Below, piece after piece: positions 16,528 through 26,055 of a DNA stretch of 64,000 nucleotides. The stretch lies in assembly GCF_004793545.1 (NCBI RefSeq), contig NZ_SRYA01000012.1, positions 1 through 64,000 of the forward strand. The letters run 5' to 3'. The stretch is from Petralouisia muris. Lineage in GTDB: Bacteria; Bacillota; Clostridia; Lachnospirales; Lachnospiraceae. Both the position numbers and the translations under genes were made by a program. Every line of letters begins with the position of its first letter. Position 1 is the stretch's first letter. The notes beneath the pieces were generated by a model. The model made no database searches and was not told the origin of the DNA. It saw only the letters and a program-made list of their open reading frames with translations.

Positions 16528-17799
16528 TTACTTTCCTCCAAGCAGATGTTTTACAATCCTCTGCGTATTAAAAATCTCAATATCCTCCGGAACATTCTGT
16601 CCATAAGTTGAATAAGACAAATCCGCTCCGGTATACAGCTTCATATTCAGGATATTTCCATAACAACTGGTTTCGTCCAGTTTTGTAAATATAAGCTTAA
16701 ACTGGAAATTCTTCTTATATATATCTGCAATATCAATCAGATCCCGATATTTGGTAGTTGCACTCAGAACAAGATATACTTCCTTCTGATATTCTCCCGG
16801 TATCCTGTCAATTAATTCTTTTGTTTCATTTCGCTGCTCTTCGTTTTTGTGGGAAAACCCCGCAGTATCAATCAGAACCAAATCATACTCCTCAGATTTC
16901 TTGATTTCTTCATTTAATTCCTCGGAAGAATATACAATATTCAAAGGAGTGTCCATGATATTTGCATAGGTTCTAAGCTGCTCTGCTGCCGCAATACGAT
17001 AAGTGTCTGCGGTAAAGAGCGCTACCTTCTTTCCCTTCTCCATTTTGAACCGTGACGCAATTTTGGCAATTGTGGTGGTTTTTCCTACTCCCGTAGGGCC
17101 GATAAAAAATACTACTTTCGGCTTGCGTTCTGACAATTCAACCGGCTGAGGCTGTCCAAATTTTAAAATCATTTTCTGATAAATGCTGGACAGAATCAGG
17201 TCTACACTGGCGCCTCCTTTCATCACTTTTTCCACTTCATCCATAATCTGGTTGACATACTTTTCATCTACTTCATTATCCAGTAAAATACTGTAAATCA
17301 TCTTAATAAATTTAAAGTTCTCATCCACAGGAGCCTCCTTCGGCAGTTCTTCCGGCTGCTGAGGCGACAGCTTCTCCTCTAACAGCGACTGCAGGCTTTC
17401 TAATTTCTCTTCCAGATTATTCTCTGCTGCACTTTCTTTTTTCTTCTCTTCTGTATTCGGCACTGCCGTCTGCACTCCCATAGAAGATGCCCATGTATTT
17501 TCCACAGTAGCAAACATCTCCTTTACTGGTTCCGGCTTAGGAATCGCAATAGGCTCATCTGCCGCTATATTGATATTTCCCGGCGCTGGCGGCAGCGGTG
17601 CAGGCGCTTTGGCCGCTGACTGCTGTTCCATTTCCTCAATGGCCGCAGTTACCTCAAAGATAGAGGTTTTAAAAGTTCGCAAAAAACCTTTAGGCTTTAC
17701 TTCCTTTACATTCATAATCACTGTCTGGGGGCCGAATTCCTCTTTTGCCTTTGCAGTGGCTTCTTCTTCTGTTCTTCCCTGAAATTTCTTTATCGTCAT
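16528..17799 (-). CDS. flhF: Flagellar placement SRP-type GTPase FlhF
   Basis: A 423-residue protein: a short B domain, a proline/alanine-rich and charged linker (about 60-160), then the NG GTPase of the SRP family. G1 is GPTGVGKT at 234-241, followed by DTYRIAAAEQLR, DTAGFSHKN and TKLDET. Its ATG overlaps the flhA stop (ATGA), which couples the two. Confidence 0.95.
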   Translation of the reverse strand: MTIKKFQGRTEEEATAKAKEEFGPQTVIMNVKEVKPKGFLRTFKTSIFEVTAAIEEMEQQSAAKAPAPLPPAPGNINIAADEPIAIPKPEPVKEMFATVENTWASSMGVQTAVPNTEEKKKESAAENNLEEKLESLQSLLEEKLSPQQPEELPKEAPVDENFKFIKMIYSILLDNEVDEKYVNQIMDEVEKVMKGGASVDLILSSIYQKMILKFGQPQPVELSERKPKVVFFIGPTGVGKTTTIAKIASRFKMEKGKKVALFTADTYRIAAAEQLRTYANIMDTPLNIVYSSEELNEEIKKSEEYDLVLIDTAGFSHKNEEQRNETKELIDRIPGEYQKEVYLVLSATTKYRDLIDIADIYKKNFQFKLIFTKLDETSCYGNILNMKLYTGADLSYSTYGQNVPEDIEIFNTQRIVKHLLGGK

Positions 17800-19832
17800 G
17801 AAAGGCTCACCATCCCTACTGATTGTAATTCTACGTTGGACTCAACCTCGTTATAAGAAACAACAATTAAATCCCTGAAATAGTCTTCTGTCAATTTCTT
17901 AAAATACATACGCACAATCGGCGATGTTATAATAATTGCATTCTTGCCAAGATTCTCCAACTTGCCAATCTCTGTTTCCAACGACGCCATAATCCCTTTG
18001 GTTTTTTCCGGGTCTAAGGTCAAATAAGCTCCCTGCTCCGTCTGTTTTACAGAACCCATAATCTCCTGTTCCAACTTAGGATCTAAAGTAATGACACTGG
18101 TAACCTCATTTGCTGGAAAATATTTGCTGGAAATTGCGCGTTTTAAACTCTGTCTCGCATACTCCGTCAATACATCCGTATCCCGGGTAGTGGCTGCATG
18201 ATCCGCCATGGTTTCAAAAATCGTAAGCAAATCCCGGATAGATATTCCTTCCCGCAGCAAATTCTGAAGCACCTTCTGTATCTCTCCAATTCCCAAAAGC
18301 TTTGGAATCAGCTCTTCCACAAGAGTAGGATTGGTTTCTTTGATATTATTCACAAGATTCTGTACATCCTGACGAGACAGCAATTCGTCAATATGCATAC
18401 GAATTACCTCTGTCAAATGGGTTGCAATAATGGAAGGCGGATCTACAACAGTATAGCCCAGACTTTCCGCCCGCTCTCTCTGACTCTCTGTGATCCAAAG
18501 AGCCGGCAGATGGAAAGAAGGTTCAAAGGTTGGAATTCCGGAAATCTCTTCTTCCACAAATCCTGGATTCATTGCCATATAATGGTCAAATAAAATTTCT
18601 CCTTCTGTTACCTGAATCCCTTTGATCTTAATAATATACTGATTGGGATTCAGCTGTATGTTATCCCGGAGACGAATGATCGGCACAACTGTACCAAGCT
18701 CCAATGCAATCTGTCTTCGAATCATAACCACACGATCTAAAAGGTCACCGCCCTGATTTACATCTGCAAGGGGAATAATACCATAGCCAAATTCCAATTC
18801 TATCGGATCTACCTGAAGCAGGGAAACCACATTCTCCGGCCTTCGTATTTCTTCTGCCTGCTCCTCTGCCATATCCACTTCTTCTTCAATGGCTTCGATG
18901 CCAAGGCTGGTGTCCATACTTCTGCCTGCAATCAAAAATGCTATTCCCAGTGGAATGAATAATCTCCAGTCCAAGGGTGTGGCAAGACCCAGAAAAATTA
19001 AGACCGCACCTACAATATACAATACTTTTGGGATTCCAAACAGCTGCCGAATCAACAAATCGCTGAAATCTGCTTCTTTGGACGCTTTTGTTACCAGAAT
19101 ACCGGTTGCCAGTGAAATCAGCAGAGAAGGAATCTGGCTAACAAGTCCGTCACCGATGGTAAGGATTCCATATTGATTCAGGGCGTCGCCAATATCCAGT
19201 CCCTGCCTGGTCATTCCCATGGAAATTCCGCCCACCAGGTTAATCAGAGTAACAACAATGCCTACGGTGGCATCTCCCTTTACATATTTGGTGGCGCCGT
19301 CCATAGAGCCAAAAAAGCTGGACTCCTGCTGAATCTTATCACGCCGTTCCCTTGCCTGTTTCTCATTAATGGTTCCTGTGTTCAAATCTGCATCAATCGC
19401 CATCTGCTTACCTGGCATAGCATCCAGGGTAAACCTTGCAGTTACCTCAGATACACGCTCAGAACCTTTATTGATTACGATTAACTGAATCAAAATCATA
19501 ACCACGAAAATAATAGCGCCGATAATCAAATCATTTCCACCTACGAATTGTCCGAAGGTACGCACAACATTTCCCGGATCTCCTGTATTTAAAATTAAAC
19601 GTGTGGATGAAACGTTCAAAGAAATACGGAAAATAGTAGTGAACAAAAGCAATGTTGGGAAAAAAGACATATCCAGCACTTCTTTTACAAATAAGGCATT
19701 CATCAATATCACCAGCGCAACGGATATGTTAAATGCCAGCATGATATCCAATAGAATAGAAGGAATTGGAACAATAAAAAATATAATCGCTGCCAATATA
19801 TACAGCGCAATTCCCATATCTGCCTTCTTCAT
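17796..19832 (-). CDS. flhA: Flagellar type III export gate protein FlhA
   Basis: A 678-residue inner-membrane export component. The N-terminal half holds about eight membrane helices and the conserved FHIPEP-family segment (TARFTLDAMPGKQMAIDADLN in part). The C-terminal half is the soluble docking domain that receives chaperone-substrate complexes. GAAAGGAGA precedes the ATG. It is followed with a 4-base overlap by flhF. Confidence 0.96.
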   Translation of the reverse strand: MKKADMGIALYILAAIIFFIVPIPSILLDIMLAFNISVALVILMNALFVKEVLDMSFFPTLLLFTTIFRISLNVSSTRLILNTGDPGNVVRTFGQFVGGNDLIIGAIIFVVMILIQLIVINKGSERVSEVTARFTLDAMPGKQMAIDADLNTGTINEKQARERRDKIQQESSFFGSMDGATKYVKGDATVGIVVTLINLVGGISMGMTRQGLDIGDALNQYGILTIGDGLVSQIPSLLISLATGILVTKASKEADFSDLLIRQLFGIPKVLYIVGAVLIFLGLATPLDWRLFIPLGIAFLIAGRSMDTSLGIEAIEEEVDMAEEQAEEIRRPENVVSLLQVDPIELEFGYGIIPLADVNQGGDLLDRVVMIRRQIALELGTVVPIIRLRDNIQLNPNQYIIKIKGIQVTEGEILFDHYMAMNPGFVEEEISGIPTFEPSFHLPALWITESQRERAESLGYTVVDPPSIIATHLTEVIRMHIDELLSRQDVQNLVNNIKETNPTLVEELIPKLLGIGEIQKVLQNLLREGISIRDLLTIFETMADHAATTRDTDVLTEYARQSLKRAISSKYFPANEVTSVITLDPKLEQEIMGSVKQTEQGAYLTLDPEKTKGIMASLETEIGKLENLGKNAIIITSPIVRMYFKKLTEDYFRDLIVVSYNEVESNVELQSVGMVSLS

Positions 19833-19866
19833 GCTGATTTCTCCTTTCGTTGTTTACTCCTGCAAT

Positions 19867-21003
19867 TTATCTATTCTCTCTCAGACTGTAGACAAAAGCA
19901 AGCACTTCCGCCACTGCCTGATACAATTCTGGCGGCACTTCTTCCCCAACATCCACGTTGGCGTAAAGCATTCGCGCCAGAGGCTTATTTTCTACGATTT
20001 CTATTTGATGTTCTTTTGCCGCTTCCCGTATCTTCATGGCAAGGTAATCTTCTCCCTTTGCCACTACAACAGGGGCAGAATACTGACTTGCGTCATATTT
20101 GATAGCCACTGCATAATGGGTAGGGTTGGTAATTACCACATCTGCACTGGGAAGACTCTGCATCATGCGCCGCTGAGAGGCTTCTCTCATCCTGGAACGC
20201 TGACGTCCCTTAATCTCGGGATTTCCTTCCGTATTCTTATATTCATCTTTCACTTCCTGCTTGGTCATCTTCATGTCTTCCTTAAACTTATGCTTCTGGT
20301 AAAACCAGTCTGCAATTCCCACAATCAAGTAGACCAGGCTGATTTGCAGTCCGGCATTAATCACAATAGAACCTACCAGCAAAACTACCTGCAGCAAAGG
20401 AATGTCATATAACAAAAACAATTCATCCTGATGATCTCTGATTGCCGTATAGGCCACATAGATAATCAAACTTATTTTAGCAATAGATTTTAACAATTCA
20501 AACAGGGAATCCTTGGAAAAGATTCTCTTAAAGCCGCTTAGGGGATTCAATTTGCTAAACTTAGGCTTCATGGGCTTGGCAGTCACCTTCCACCCAACCT
20601 GAACAATATTCGTAAGCAGTGCAACCGAATACCCAATCAGAAATACCGGAAGCAAAATCTTTACAACTGTACCCAGCGTATGATTAATCACCGTCGTAGC
20701 CAGTTTTACCGACATGCCTCCGATGCTTTCATCTATAATATCCGGAATCTTATGATATAATACCGGAAAGCTGTGAAACAAACTTTCTCCAATATAGGAA
20801 ATAAATATTTTCAAAGTCACAAACAATGCAATCAGGCTTAAGGCGCTGTTTAATTCCTGGCTTTTCGCTACCTGCCCCTCATTCCTGGCATCCTGCAGTT
20901 TCTTAGATGTAGCGGGCTCTGTCTTCTCTCCGCCATTCCCTTCTTTGGCAAACCACTGCAGATTATATTCCATAAAAAAACATGATTTTTCTTTCAATTT
21001 CAA
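19867..21003 (-). CDS. flhB: Flagellar export switch protein FlhB
   Basis: A 378-residue export protein with four membrane helices and a cytoplasmic domain. The autocleavage motif NPTH is at about 293-296, the site that switches export from rod/hook to filament substrates. The frame starts at a TTG (21003) overlapping the fliR stop, with AAGGA 5-7 bases upstream; an internal ATG at 20973 is an alternative but lacks a clear site. Confidence 0.95.
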   Translation of the reverse strand: MKLKEKSCFFMEYNLQWFAKEGNGGEKTEPATSKKLQDARNEGQVAKSQELNSALSLIALFVTLKIFISYIGESLFHSFPVLYHKIPDIIDESIGGMSVKLATTVINHTLGTVVKILLPVFLIGYSVALLTNIVQVGWKVTAKPMKPKFSKLNPLSGFKRIFSKDSLFELLKSIAKISLIIYVAYTAIRDHQDELFLLYDIPLLQVVLLVGSIVINAGLQISLVYLIVGIADWFYQKHKFKEDMKMTKQEVKDEYKNTEGNPEIKGRQRSRMREASQRRMMQSLPSADVVITNPTHYAVAIKYDASQYSAPVVVAKGEDYLAMKIREAAKEHQIEIVENKPLARMLYANVDVGEEVPPELYQAVAEVLAFVYSLRENR

Positions 21004-21782
21004 TACATTCCTTCAATGATGGAAACAATCATTCTCTTCATTTCCGTAAAAATAATATTCGAAATGTTCGGAAGCAGCACAATGGTTAAAAACATAACGG
21101 AAAATCCTATTAAAATTTTAAGCTGCATACCCACCGCAAACATATTCATCTGTGGAGCCACCTTTGCCATAATTCCCAGAATGCAGTTCAATATCATACT
21201 GGTTGCAAAAATAGGAAGAACAATGCGAAAACCAATCACCATCAAATCTGTCACATACATCGTCATAGTTCCCATAAGGTGATTCCAGTCAAAAACAGCT
21301 CCATTAATGGGAATAATCTGGTAAGTGTCAATAAATGCCCGTAAAATATAATGATGCATATCGGTTACAATCAGAAGCAGCATAATAAAATAATTATACA
21401 GGGTCCCGGTAAGTCCTGACTGGGAATTGGTGGTAGGATCATAAATATTTGCCATGGCAAGCCCTATTTCCATATCAATGACTTTGCCTGAAAACACAAT
21501 AATGGAATTACAAATATTTGCCGCAAATCCAATGAGCAGACCTGTAATTCCTTCTTTCAGAACGATGATGGCAAACTCAATTACTCCAGAATATTCCAAA
21601 ACTTCTTTTGGCAGTATTACCTGATACAAAATCAGCGCAAGAAAAGCTGAAAGTCCGATTTTCACTCGACCTGGGGTATTATTCATTCCAAAAAAGGGAG
21701 CAATAAAGACAAATGATGCAACCCTTACCAATATCATCAAAAAATATTCAAATGTATTTAATGTAAACTCATAGTTTATCAT
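21000..21782 (-). CDS. fliR: Flagellar export gate protein FliR
   Basis: A 260-residue, very hydrophobic protein with about six membrane helices. Family blocks include RVASFVFIAPFFG near the start and VIDMEIGLAMANIYDPTTN in the middle. It follows fliQ by 11 bases and overlaps flhB by 4. Confidence 0.94.
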   Translation of the reverse strand: MINYEFTLNTFEYFLMILVRVASFVFIAPFFGMNNTPGRVKIGLSAFLALILYQVILPKEVLEYSGVIEFAIIVLKEGITGLLIGFAANICNSIIVFSGKVIDMEIGLAMANIYDPTTNSQSGLTGTLYNYFIMLLLIVTDMHHYILRAFIDTYQIIPINGAVFDWNHLMGTMTMYVTDLMVIGFRIVLPIFATSMILNCILGIMAKVAPQMNMFAVGMQLKILIGFSVMFLTIVLLPNISNIIFTEMKRMIVSIIEGMY

Positions 21783-21793
21783 ACTGTCTCAAC

Positions 21794-22066
21794 CTAACGC
21801 AGATACAGGCCAAAATTACTCCACAGCTCGGTCATAAAGCCTGTCAGATTCTCCAGAATCCAGCCGCCTAACAGCATCATTCCTAAAAAGACAACAAGGA
21901 TTTTGGGCACAAACGTCAGCGTCTGTTCCTGAATGGAAGTGACTGTCTGAAAAATACTGACAATCAGACCTATAATCAATGAAATCAACAACAATGGCGT
22001 GGATACTTTGATAATCAAAAACAATGCTTCTCTTGCAATATCCAGTACCTGTCCTTCTGTAATCAT
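21794..22066 (-). CDS. fliQ: Flagellar export gate protein FliQ
   Basis: A 90-residue protein with two membrane helices. The family blocks IIKVSTPLLLISLIIGL and FQTVTSIQEQTLTFVPK are present. Four copies of FliQ surround the FliP-FliR pore in other bacteria. It lies between fliP and fliR. Confidence 0.95.
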   Translation of the reverse strand: MITEGQVLDIAREALFLIIKVSTPLLLISLIIGLIVSIFQTVTSIQEQTLTFVPKILVVFLGMMLLGGWILENLTGFMTELWSNFGLYLR

Positions 22067-22088
22067 CTGTTCTTACCTCTACACTCTG

Positions 22089-22114
22089 CAACCACTTGCA
22101 GAGACAAGTGGTTG
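22089..22114 (-). other. Perfect hairpin between fliP and fliQ
   Basis: CAACCACTTG and CAAGTGGTTG form a perfect 10-base-pair stem around a 6-base loop in a 52-base spacer. No U-tract follows, so it is not a normal terminator. It lies just before the fliQ ribosome-binding site. Confidence 0.6.
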
Positions 22115-22118
22115 TTAT

Positions 22119-23021
22119 TTAATGAAATGTTTTTACCAGGCTGCCAATCAAAAGATCCCATCCATCTGCCAGTACAAAAAGCAGAATTTTAAAAGGCATG
22201 GAAATCGTAGTAGGCGGCAGCATCATCATACCCATAGACATTAATACGGAGGCAACCACCATATCAATCACAATAAAAGGAATATAAATCAGAAAACCAA
22301 TAATAAATGCTGTCCGCAATTCACTGATAATAAACGCCGGTATTACCACATTCATGGGAATGGGCTCTAACGTCTCAGGCTCACTTAAATCCATGCCTGT
22401 CATATCAATCTCTGCAATATCACAAAACAGCTTTAAATCTTTCCTCTGCATTTCCTTATACATAAATCTTCGGATTGGATCTTCTATCCGCTCCAGGGCT
22501 TCTTCCTGATTAATCTCATTGGCTTCTAAAGGCTGAATCACTGTTTCATTAATTTCAGAAAACACAGGATTCATGATAAATAACGTTAAAAACAATGCAA
22601 GCCCTATCATCACCTGGTTAGGCGGTACCGTTTGAGTTCCCACTGCAGTCCTTACAAAATGCAGCACAATAATAATTCTGGTAAAGGACGTGAGCATAAT
22701 CAGAATAGAAGGCGCCAATGAAATTACTGTAAGCACCAGCAGAATCCGAATATTGGCAGATAGATTACCTTCTTCATTATTCCAACTGACATTAAAGCCA
22801 TTGGTTGTACCGCGCTCTGCCGTCTGCGTATTCGGCGGACTCAATTCGCCTAACTCCTGCCTTGTCTCATCTGTCACCCGTTGGTTTTCATCCTGATTGT
22901 TATCCTGAACAGTTCCTGTTGCATATGCACTTTGACTGAAAATCAAAAACAATGCAAGCAGCAGCGTCATTGTCCCAAAGGCCAGGGAAGCTCTGCAACA
23001 TATTTTTTTCAGTTTTTTCAT
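22119..23021 (-). CDS. fliP: Flagellar export gate protein FliP
   Basis: A 300-residue protein. It has a cleavable-looking signal segment (about 10-33), an extra polar stretch of roughly 55 residues rich in Asn, Gln, Glu and Thr, then the four-helix core with SLAPSILIMLTSFTRIIIVL and RTAVGTQTVPPNQV. The extra polar stretch makes it longer than many FliP proteins. It forms the export pore with FliQ and FliR. Confidence 0.95.
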   Translation of the reverse strand: MKKLKKICCRASLAFGTMTLLLALFLIFSQSAYATGTVQDNNQDENQRVTDETRQELGELSPPNTQTAERGTTNGFNVSWNNEEGNLSANIRILLVLTVISLAPSILIMLTSFTRIIIVLHFVRTAVGTQTVPPNQVMIGLALFLTLFIMNPVFSEINETVIQPLEANEINQEEALERIEDPIRRFMYKEMQRKDLKLFCDIAEIDMTGMDLSEPETLEPIPMNVVIPAFIISELRTAFIIGFLIYIPFIVIDMVVASVLMSMGMMMLPPTTISMPFKILLFVLADGWDLLIGSLVKTFH

Positions 23022-23031
23022 CGCGCTTTTC

Positions 23032-23412
23032 CTACTTCCTGGGAATTTTTTTCTTCAAGTTATCTAGTATTTCCTGAAAACTCTCATTTAATTTGATTTC
23101 TTTTCTGTCTTCTGCAGACGGAAAATAAGTCAATTGATCTTCTGTTAATTCTGTCAGTACATTTATCGTATCTTTACAGACGGAAATAACCAGATATTTT
23201 TTTCCAACCTGAATAATCTGAATAAACTTATTATTGTTTACCCGAAATGTTTCCATCACCTGTATATTTCGATGAAGTGTGATCCCCTGCTGGTAACCCG
23301 CAATCCATTTTGTAACCAGATACGTAAGCACCAGCACAAACAGGAAAATCAACAATATGCCAACCAGTTGGAAAAAACTCTCCCATCCTGAGGAAATTTC
23401 CAGTAAAACCAT
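23032..23412 (-). CDS. fliO: Flagellar export assembly protein FliO (FliZ)
   Basis: A protein of about 126 residues with one membrane helix (about 14-32) and a cytoplasmic SH3-like tail (VGKKYLVISVCKDTINVL). FliO helps FliP assemble. The ATG at 23412 is used; an in-frame TTG at 23421 overlaps the cheY stop and is also possible, since neither has a clear ribosome site. Coupling to cheY translation is likely. Confidence 0.85.
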   Translation of the reverse strand: MVLLEISSGWESFFQLVGILLIFLFVLVLTYLVTKWIAGYQQGITLHRNIQVMETFRVNNNKFIQIIQVGKKYLVISVCKDTINVLTELTEDQLTYFPSAEDRKEIKLNESFQEILDNLKKKIPRK

Positions 23413-23413
23413 G

Positions 23414-23776
23414 CTATCCAACTACTTTTTTTACAGCTTCCAACACACGCTCTGCCTGGAAAGGCTTTACAATGAAGTCCTTTGCCCCAGACTGAATCGC
23501 TTCGATAACCATTGCCTGCTGGCCCATTGCAGAACACATAATCACACATGCAGAGGGGTCGGCAGACTTAATCTGCTTCAATGCCTGAATTCCATCCATT
23601 TCCGGCATGGTAATATCCATCAGCACCAAATCCGGCTTTGTCTCATTATACTTCTCTACTGCTTTCAGGCCATTCTCGGCTTCCCCTGCAATATTGTAGC
23701 CATTCTTGGTAAGAATGTCCTTGATCATCATTCTCATAAATGCTGCATCATCACAAATTAAAATATTCTTTGCCAT
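23414..23776 (-). CDS. cheY: Chemotaxis response regulator CheY
   Basis: A 120-residue single receiver domain. The acid pair is in ICDDAAFMR, phospho-Asp is near residue 54 (VLMDITMPEMDG), and the Lys is in IVKPFQ. It probably binds the N-terminal motifs of FliM and FliY. It lies between fliY and fliO, away from the other che genes, as in B. subtilis. Confidence 0.95.
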   Translation of the reverse strand: MAKNILICDDAAFMRMMIKDILTKNGYNIAGEAENGLKAVEKYNETKPDLVLMDITMPEMDGIQALKQIKSADPSACVIMCSAMGQQAMVIEAIQSGAKDFIVKPFQAERVLEAVKKVVG

Positions 23777-23816
23777 GTCTTCTTCTCCTTGATATCACTT
23801 TAAATTATTTGTTTTC

Positions 23817-25016
23817 TTAGTTATTTATTATTTCGGTAATACGTACGCCAAAATTTTCTTCCAGTACTACTACTTCGCCTTTGGCTACATATTTACCATT
23901 TACTAACACATCAATCGGTTCCCCTGCAATCTTATTTAATTCAATGATTGTACCTGGCGCAAATTCCAGAATATCATGAATTGATTTACTGGTTCTCCCA
24001 AGTTCCACTGTAACATCAAGAGGAACATCCATAATCAGCCCAATATTCTCCTGTTGGGTAATCGGATTAAAATCACCGGAAAATGCCTGGAATTGAGCCG
24101 GCTGTACATTGACTGGCTGCTGAGCATACATCTGAGACATATCACCCATAGGCATTCCCATCATCGGCTGGCCCATCATTGGCTGCTGCATCATCGGCTG
24201 ACCCATCATTGGCTGCTGCATCATTGGCTGACCCATTTGAGGTGCCGACGCAGGCTGGGGTGCCGGTGCAGGCTGAGATGCGGGCGCTGCATCTGCCGGT
24301 GCAGGAGAAACATCCGCCTCCATATTATTTGCAACACTGGAACACATTTCTTTTGCAAAAGAAAACGGATACAACTGCATAATTTCACTGTTAATCAAAT
24401 CTCCAATTTCCATTTTAAATGAAATCTTTACAAAACGGCCTGCCAGAAATTCATCAATTTCTTCTCCGCTTATGGTATCTTTCAAATCTACCAGGTCAGC
24501 GGAAGGCGGACTGATATCAATCATCTTATTCAGCATTGACGACAGAGATGTAGCTGCACTTCCCATCATCTGATTCATTGCTTCACTGATTGCACTTAAA
24601 TGAAGTTCTCCCAATTCACCCTCCAGATTCGTGCCATCTCCGCCCATCATCAAATCTGTAATAATTTTAACATCCTGTTCTTTCAATACCAAAAGGTTGC
24701 TTCCATCCAAACCTACCGTATAAGCAATTCTGATAAACACACAGGGTCTTTCATATGCTTCTACAATATCATCCCAGGTAGCAAAGGTAACTACAGGCGT
24801 AGAAATATCTACCTTCCTGTTTACCAGAGAAAACAGCGCTGTGGCTGCTGTTCCCATACTGATATTGGAAATCTCGCCTATCGCATCAATTTCATCCGGC
24901 GTCAGAACGCCAAAATCATCTGCTCCATTAACTGCATCCAAACCGGAATCGTCATTCAACAAAGCGCTAATCTCTTCCTGTGATAAAACTCCATCCATTC
25001 CATCCATTCCATCCAT
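23817..25016 (-). CDS. fliY: Motor switch and CheY-P phosphatase FliY (CheC-FliN type)
   Basis: A 399-residue C-ring protein. It has an N-terminal CheY-binding motif (LSQEEISALLND), a CheC-like phosphatase domain with EIDAIGEISNISMGTAAT and ISEAMNQMMGSAATSL, then a Pro/Ala/Gln linker with a Met-Gln-Pro repeat (about 230-300), and a C-terminal FliN domain (DVTVELGRTSKSIHD onward). Three in-frame ATGs occur in a 9-base repeat at its start (25016, 25007, 24998). It replaces FliN, as in Bacillus. Confidence 0.95.
   Translation of the reverse strand: MDGMDGMDGVLSQEEISALLNDDSGLDAVNGADDFGVLTPDEIDAIGEISNISMGTAATALFSLVNRKVDISTPVVTFATWDDIVEAYERPCVFIRIAYTVGLDGSNLLVLKEQDVKIITDLMMGGDGTNLEGELGELHLSAISEAMNQMMGSAATSLSSMLNKMIDISPPSADLVDLKDTISGEEIDEFLAGRFVKISFKMEIGDLINSEIMQLYPFSFAKEMCSSVANNMEADVSPAPADAAPASQPAPAPQPASAPQMGQPMMQQPMMGQPMMQQPMMGQPMMGMPMGDMSQMYAQQPVNVQPAQFQAFSGDFNPITQQENIGLIMDVPLDVTVELGRTSKSIHDILEFAPGTIIELNKIAGEPIDVLVNGKYVAKGEVVVLEENFGVRITEIINN
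24166..24236 (-). repeat. 30-base tandem repeat in the fliY linker
   Basis: Two full copies (24166-24195, 24196-24225) and an 11-base partial third copy encode a Met/Gln/Pro decapeptide repeat. The units differ at only two positions. Because 30 is a multiple of 3, copy-number changes keep the reading frame. Confidence 0.85.
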
Positions 25017-25020
25017 AACG

Positions 25021-26001
25021 TCACTGCTCCTCTCTGATTACTGATGTAACTCTTACTGCATACAGATCGCCAGACGCACCAGGCAAAGCAGTAAACTTCT
25101 TAATATTTCCAACATATACATCCAATTCATCTTCTACTTTTCTATCTAAACGAACAATATCTCCAACCTGAAGATTTATAAAATCACTGACAGAAATTAC
25201 GCTTTTGCCTAAAACTGCCTTAACCGGCATAGGAGCTTTGGAAATAACGGACTCAATAATTTCCGTATACTCTTGCTCCCCCCGTGCCTGCATTGTAGAA
25301 AACCAATACTTGGTATTCAATTTGTCCATAGCATCTTCCAATGTCATATAGGGCAGGCAAATATTCATCATACCTTCCACATCGCCGATCTTCATATTGA
25401 TTGTAATAATAGCAATCATCTCACTTGGAGAAATAAACTGCGCAAATTGAGAATTTGTCTCAATCCGTTCCAGTCTTGGATGTATTTCAGTTACATTCTC
25501 CCAAGGCTCTCTGAGCAGGTTAATGCATACATTCATAATACGTTCAATAATCAGCAGCTCAATTTCCGAAAAATCACGGCTCCGTTCCAGCGGAACTCCT
25601 TCCCCGCCCAGCATACGATCCACCATGGCATAACCCAGATTGGACGCCAGGTCTATAATGATACTGCCCGGCATCGGTGCGAAGTTCACGATTCCCAAAA
25701 GCACCGGATTCGTCAGGGAATTGGAAAATTCCGAATATGTAACTGCCTCCGAATTCATTACTTCTATCTGTATATTCTTCCTCAGATACGCAGGAAGATT
25801 CGTTGACAACAGTCTTCCGTAATGTTCAAATATAATTTCCATCGTTCTGAGATGTTCTTTAGAAAACTTCGCAGGCCTTGCAAAATCGTAATCCTTAACC
25901 TGTTTCTCTCCTGTGTCCTTAATCTCATCCGCATCCAGTTCACCATTGCTTAAAGCGCTCAGCAGACTGTCTATCTCATTTTGCGATAAGACCTCGCCCA
26001 T
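25021..26001 (-). CDS. fliM: Flagellar motor switch protein FliM
   Basis: A 326-residue C-ring protein. The N-terminal CheY-P binding motif (VLSQNEIDSLLSAL) is followed by the CheC-like middle domain and a C-terminal FliN-homology domain (MPVKAVLGKSVISVSDFINL). It connects FliG to FliY. It ends just before fliY. Confidence 0.95.
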   Translation of the reverse strand: MGEVLSQNEIDSLLSALSNGELDADEIKDTGEKQVKDYDFARPAKFSKEHLRTMEIIFEHYGRLLSTNLPAYLRKNIQIEVMNSEAVTYSEFSNSLTNPVLLGIVNFAPMPGSIIIDLASNLGYAMVDRMLGGEGVPLERSRDFSEIELLIIERIMNVCINLLREPWENVTEIHPRLERIETNSQFAQFISPSEMIAIITINMKIGDVEGMMNICLPYMTLEDAMDKLNTKYWFSTMQARGEQEYTEIIESVISKAPMPVKAVLGKSVISVSDFINLQVGDIVRLDRKVEDELDVYVGNIKKFTALPGASGDLYAVRVTSVIREEQ

Positions 26002-26055
26002 CTTCTCTCACCACCTGACATTTATCTTGTAATTTTCTGATTGGTATAAGTTTCT

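Noticed and set aside
21816-22091. Minus-strand frame of 91 codons overlapping fliQ
   Set aside because: It is a shifted frame over the well-conserved FliQ coding region; composition is not protein-like.
24166-24236. CRISPR-like repeat
   Set aside because: The repeats are directly adjacent without spacers and encode the fliY linker in frame.
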